8,701 bases of DNA from assembly GCA_018971905.1 (NCBI GenBank), contig JAGWZS010000067.1, forward strand, positions 1 through 8,701. Direction: 5' to 3'. The position numbers and the translations under genes are program-made. Below, piece after piece: positions 6,525 through 8,701 of the stretch; positions within the stretch are counted from its first letter, which is position 1; each line of letters opens with the position of its first letter. The notes beneath the pieces were generated by a model, which worked only from the letters and a program-made list of their open reading frames with translations, made no database searches and was not told where the DNA came from. The DNA comes from Rhodospirillales bacterium. Lineage in GTDB: Bacteria; Pseudomonadota; Alphaproteobacteria; Acetobacterales; Acetobacteraceae.

Positions 6525-8345
6525 TCAGAATTCTTCAAGCCCGGCGGCACCTGAGCGCGCGCGGGTCAGCAGTTCGTTGTAGCGCATCAGCCTGTCGCAG
6601 GCGGCGCGGTCGTCTGGGTTGGCGAGCCAAAGGGCCTGGGCTTCGTCACGCTGCGTCCGCAACATGTCGATGCTGAAATCCATCAATTCGTACAAGCTCC
6701 ACCAGTTCCGCGCGGCTTCCGCCGGGCTCGCATCCGGCGCCAGGCGGAATTCGGCCCGCGTCTGTGTCTGCAACACGCGCGCCTGGCCGTCCAGGCCGAG
6801 GACGCCGAGATGGGTGAACAGCGAGGCCATGTCAAGGGTTTTGGCGCGCGAAACGAAATTATGCAGCGCCTCTCGCAGCACCTCATCCTCCCCAGGCAGC
6901 CGGACATGCGAAAACGCCTCCTCAACCTCTGGAATCAGCGCCGGAAAGGCCAGCAGAATGGCCAGCATCAGCCGGGCGCGGCGCGCTTGGGCGGCATCCG
7001 CATCCGGCGCCATGCGCGGCGGCAAGGGCACGGGCGGCGACGCGGGCGCAAACCTTCCTTTGCCACGCGGCTGCAAGCCCGCGCGCGCAGGGCGTTCCCG
7101 GCCCGCGAAAAACGCATCCATCAACGCCGTGCGGTATTCGGCGGCCAGCATCTTGTCCGGAATGGAATTGGCCGCACCGGCCAAGCGCTGGCGGAAGCGC
7201 GCGCGCCCTTCCGGCGTGGCCACATCCTGCCCGGCTTTCAACATACCAAACAAAACAGCGGAGAGCGGCTGCGCCTTGGCCAGCGCTGCCTCAAACGCCT
7301 GGCGGCCGCCGCGCTTTATCAGGCTGTCCGGGTCGTCCTTGGCCGGCAAACGCAGCAACTTCAGCGATTTATCAGGCGTAAGCTGGGTCAGCGCCAGCTC
7401 GGCGGTTTTCAGCGCCGCCCGCTGGCCCGCCGCATCGCCATCAAAGCAGATGATAGGCTCGGGTGTGAGCTTCCAAATCTCCTCCAGATGCTCCTCGGTC
7501 AACGCCGTGCCCAACGGTGCCACCGCCCCCGTGAACCCGGCCTGGGACAGGGCGATCACATCCATATACCCCTCGACGATGATCATCGCCGCCCCCTTGC
7601 GGACAGCCTCGCGCGCCAGATTCAACCCGTAGAGCGAGCGGCGCTTGGAGAAGAGGGCGGTTTCCGGGCCGTTCACATATTTGGGCTGGCCATCGCCCAT
7701 GATGCGCCCGCCAAAGGAGATCAGCCCCCCGCGCCGGTCGCGGATGGGAAACATCACCCGGCCAAAGAACATATCCGTGGGGCCGCGTTCACCCTGCTTC
7801 ATCAGCCCAGCCTCGATGAGCTGATCCGGCTTGATGTTCTGCCCGCGCAGCGCCCCCGCCAGAGCCCCCCTGCCCTCACCGGACCAGCCAAGCTGAAACC
7901 GGCGGATCGTGTCGTCCGCCAGCCCGCGCCCGCGCAGATAATCCAACGCTGGCCTACCCTCCTGGCCCCAGAGCCAGAGCTGATACTCTTTCAATGCAGC
8001 TTCCAGCACCTCGGAAAGTCCGGCCCGGCGCTGTTCGGCCTCGGCGGCCTGGGGGGTGGGCTTAGGCACCTCCAGCCCGGCCTGGGCCGCTAAATCCTCC
8101 ACCGCCTCCATGAAGCCCGCACCCGTGCTCTTCATCACGAAGGTGATCACATCCCCATGCTCGCCGCAGCCAAAGCAATGGTAATGGTCCTCGTACACAT
8201 AAAAAGACGGTGTCTTTTCCCCATGAAACGGGCAGCAGCCCTTCCAGTCCCGGCTGGAACGGGTGAGCTTCACGCTCCGCCCGATCACCGCGGCGATCGG
8301 GGTGCGCGCCCTTAATTCATCGAGAAAATTCGCCGGAAGCGCCAT
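6525..8345 (-). CDS. dnaG: DnaG, replicative DNA primase
   Basis: Synthesises RNA primers for lagging-strand replication together with the replicative helicase DnaB. It is 606 residues, normal length. The N-terminal CHC2 zinc finger uses Cys38, His41, Cys57 and Cys60 (CPFHGEKTPSF and HCFGCG). The catalytic core includes the KRRSLYGLNLAREA segment (234-247) and the TOPRIM domain, with Glu258 in IIVEGYMDV and the Asp302/Asp304 pair in CFDGDAAG as metal ligands, then DDPD at 337-340. A Pro/Arg-rich linker (about 418-448) leads to a C-terminal helicase-binding domain to 606. ATG 8345 shares one base with the yqeY stop (TAATG), indicating translational coupling. rpoD follows after 79 bases. Confidence 0.99.
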   Translation of the reverse strand: MALPANFLDELRARTPIAAVIGRSVKLTRSSRDWKGCCPFHGEKTPSFYVYEDHYHCFGCGEHGDVITFVMKSTGAGFMEAVEDLAAQAGLEVPKPTPQAAEAEQRRAGLSEVLEAALKEYQLWLWGQEGRPALDYLRGRGLADDTIRRFQLGWSGEGRGALAGALRGQNIKPDQLIEAGLMKQGERGPTDMFFGRVMFPIRDRRGGLISFGGRIMGDGQPKYVNGPETALFSKRRSLYGLNLAREAVRKGAAMIIVEGYMDVIALSQAGFTGAVAPLGTALTEEHLEEIWKLTPEPIICFDGDAAGQRAALKTAELALTQLTPDKSLKLLRLPAKDDPDSLIKRGGRQAFEAALAKAQPLSAVLFGMLKAGQDVATPEGRARFRQRLAGAANSIPDKMLAAEYRTALMDAFFAGRERPARAGLQPRGKGRFAPASPPVPLPPRMAPDADAAQARRARLMLAILLAFPALIPEVEEAFSHVRLPGEDEVLREALHNFVSRAKTLDMASLFTHLGVLGLDGQARVLQTQTRAEFRLAPDASPAEAARNWWSLYELMDFSIDMLRTQRDEAQALWLANPDDRAACDRLMRYNELLTRARSGAAGLEEF

Positions 8346-8701
8346 TACCCGGCCAAAGCCGCCTTCACCGCGGCCGAGGCCACACCCATGTCCAAAGCCG
8401 CGCCATGCTTGGCCTTCAGCGCGCCGATCACCTTGCCCATGTCCTTGGCACTTGTGGCCCCGGTAGCGGCAACGGCCTCTTTAATCGCGGCGTCCAGCGC
8501 CTCGCCCTCCAGCGTTTGCGGCAGAAATTCGGAGATCACGGCAATCTCGTGCTCTTCCTTCACCGCCAAATCCTCACGCCCGCCCTGGCGGTAGAGCGCA
8601 ACCGAATCCCGGCGGGATTTGATCATGGAGCGCAGCATGGTCAGGATTTCCTCATCGGGGATCTGCTCCACGCCCTTGGGCCGGGCCGCTATGTCTGTGT
8701 C
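8345..8701 (-). CDS. yqeY: GatB/YqeY-domain protein, N-terminus cut by window edge
   Basis: A small cytoplasmic protein with the YqeY fold, related to the tail domain of the GatB amidotransferase subunit that contacts tRNA; its own role is not firmly established. The frame is open to the right edge, giving 118 residues plus TAA. Family features are DTDIAARPKG at the cut end, DEEILTMLRSMIKSRRDS, EIAVISEFLPQTL, and TSAKDMGKVIGALKAKH near the C-terminus. Full-length members are about 150 residues, so roughly 30-40 are missing. A GTG at 8671 is internal, because conserved residues continue upstream of it. The stop overlaps the dnaG ATG by one base. yqeY-dnaG-rpoD is the common alphaproteobacterial arrangement. 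Confidence 0.95.
   Translation of the reverse strand, partial: DTDIAARPKGVEQIPDEEILTMLRSMIKSRRDSVALYRQGGREDLAVKEEHEIAVISEFLPQTLEGEALDAAIKEAVAATGATSAKDMGKVIGALKAKHGAALDMGVASAAVKAALAG

Noticed and set aside
6810..8093. A 427-codon plus-strand open frame opposite dnaG
   Set aside because: An antisense shadow of a full-length primase, Arg/Gln-rich and without any family motif.
8669..8671. GTG 8671 as the start of a short 108-residue YqeY
   Set aside because: Conserved family residues continue upstream in the same frame to the window edge, so the gene is cut off there and does not start at this codon.

Overview
The window reads as a GC-rich alphaproteobacterial chromosome segment. The order yqeY-dnaG-rpoD, the RpoD region 1.1 and large non-conserved insert, and the DUF3553 and GNAT families all fit Alphaproteobacteria. 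An Acetobacteraceae/Rhodospirillales-type organism is my best guess, from general familiarity and not from a search. Most of the window is housekeeping DNA, and I do not see a convincing undescribed multi-gene system. The more unusual material is in the intergenic DNA of the left third.

Right to left, seven genes run on the minus strand with little space between them. They are yqeY (cut by the right edge), dnaG (primase), rpoD (housekeeping sigma-70), a GNAT acetyltransferase, an RluA-type pseudouridine synthase, a 58-residue DUF3553 protein and moaA (molybdenum cofactor step 1). Several junctions suggest translational coupling: TAATG between yqeY and dnaG, GTGA between the GNAT gene and the synthase, and a 14-base overlap between the synthase and the DUF3553 gene. 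The gaps are 79 bases (dnaG-rpoD), 48 bases (rpoD-GNAT) and 37 bases (DUF3553-moaA). None holds a recognisable intrinsic terminator. The first three genes are the alphaproteobacterial form of the macromolecular synthesis operon, with yqeY where enterobacteria have rpsU. The other four look like an attached or adjacent transcription unit for RNA modification and cofactor synthesis.

At the left end, a TetR/AefR-like repressor gene (+) faces away from a NodT/OprM-type outer-membrane efflux lipoprotein gene (-) that runs off the left edge with 398 codons visible. The 108 bases between them hold a good sigma-70 promoter for tetR (TTGAAG, 17 bases, TATATT). Its predicted start of transcription falls on the tetR ATG, so the mRNA may be leaderless. 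Two imperfect palindromes there could be operators. This is the usual layout of an autoregulated drug or solvent efflux operon, with the remaining pump genes expected beyond the left edge.

tetR and moaA converge on a 123-base gap packed with nested inverted repeats. Two of its hairpins share bases and cannot form at the same time. It looks like a dispersed intergenic palindromic repeat, a bidirectional transcription-end structure, or both.
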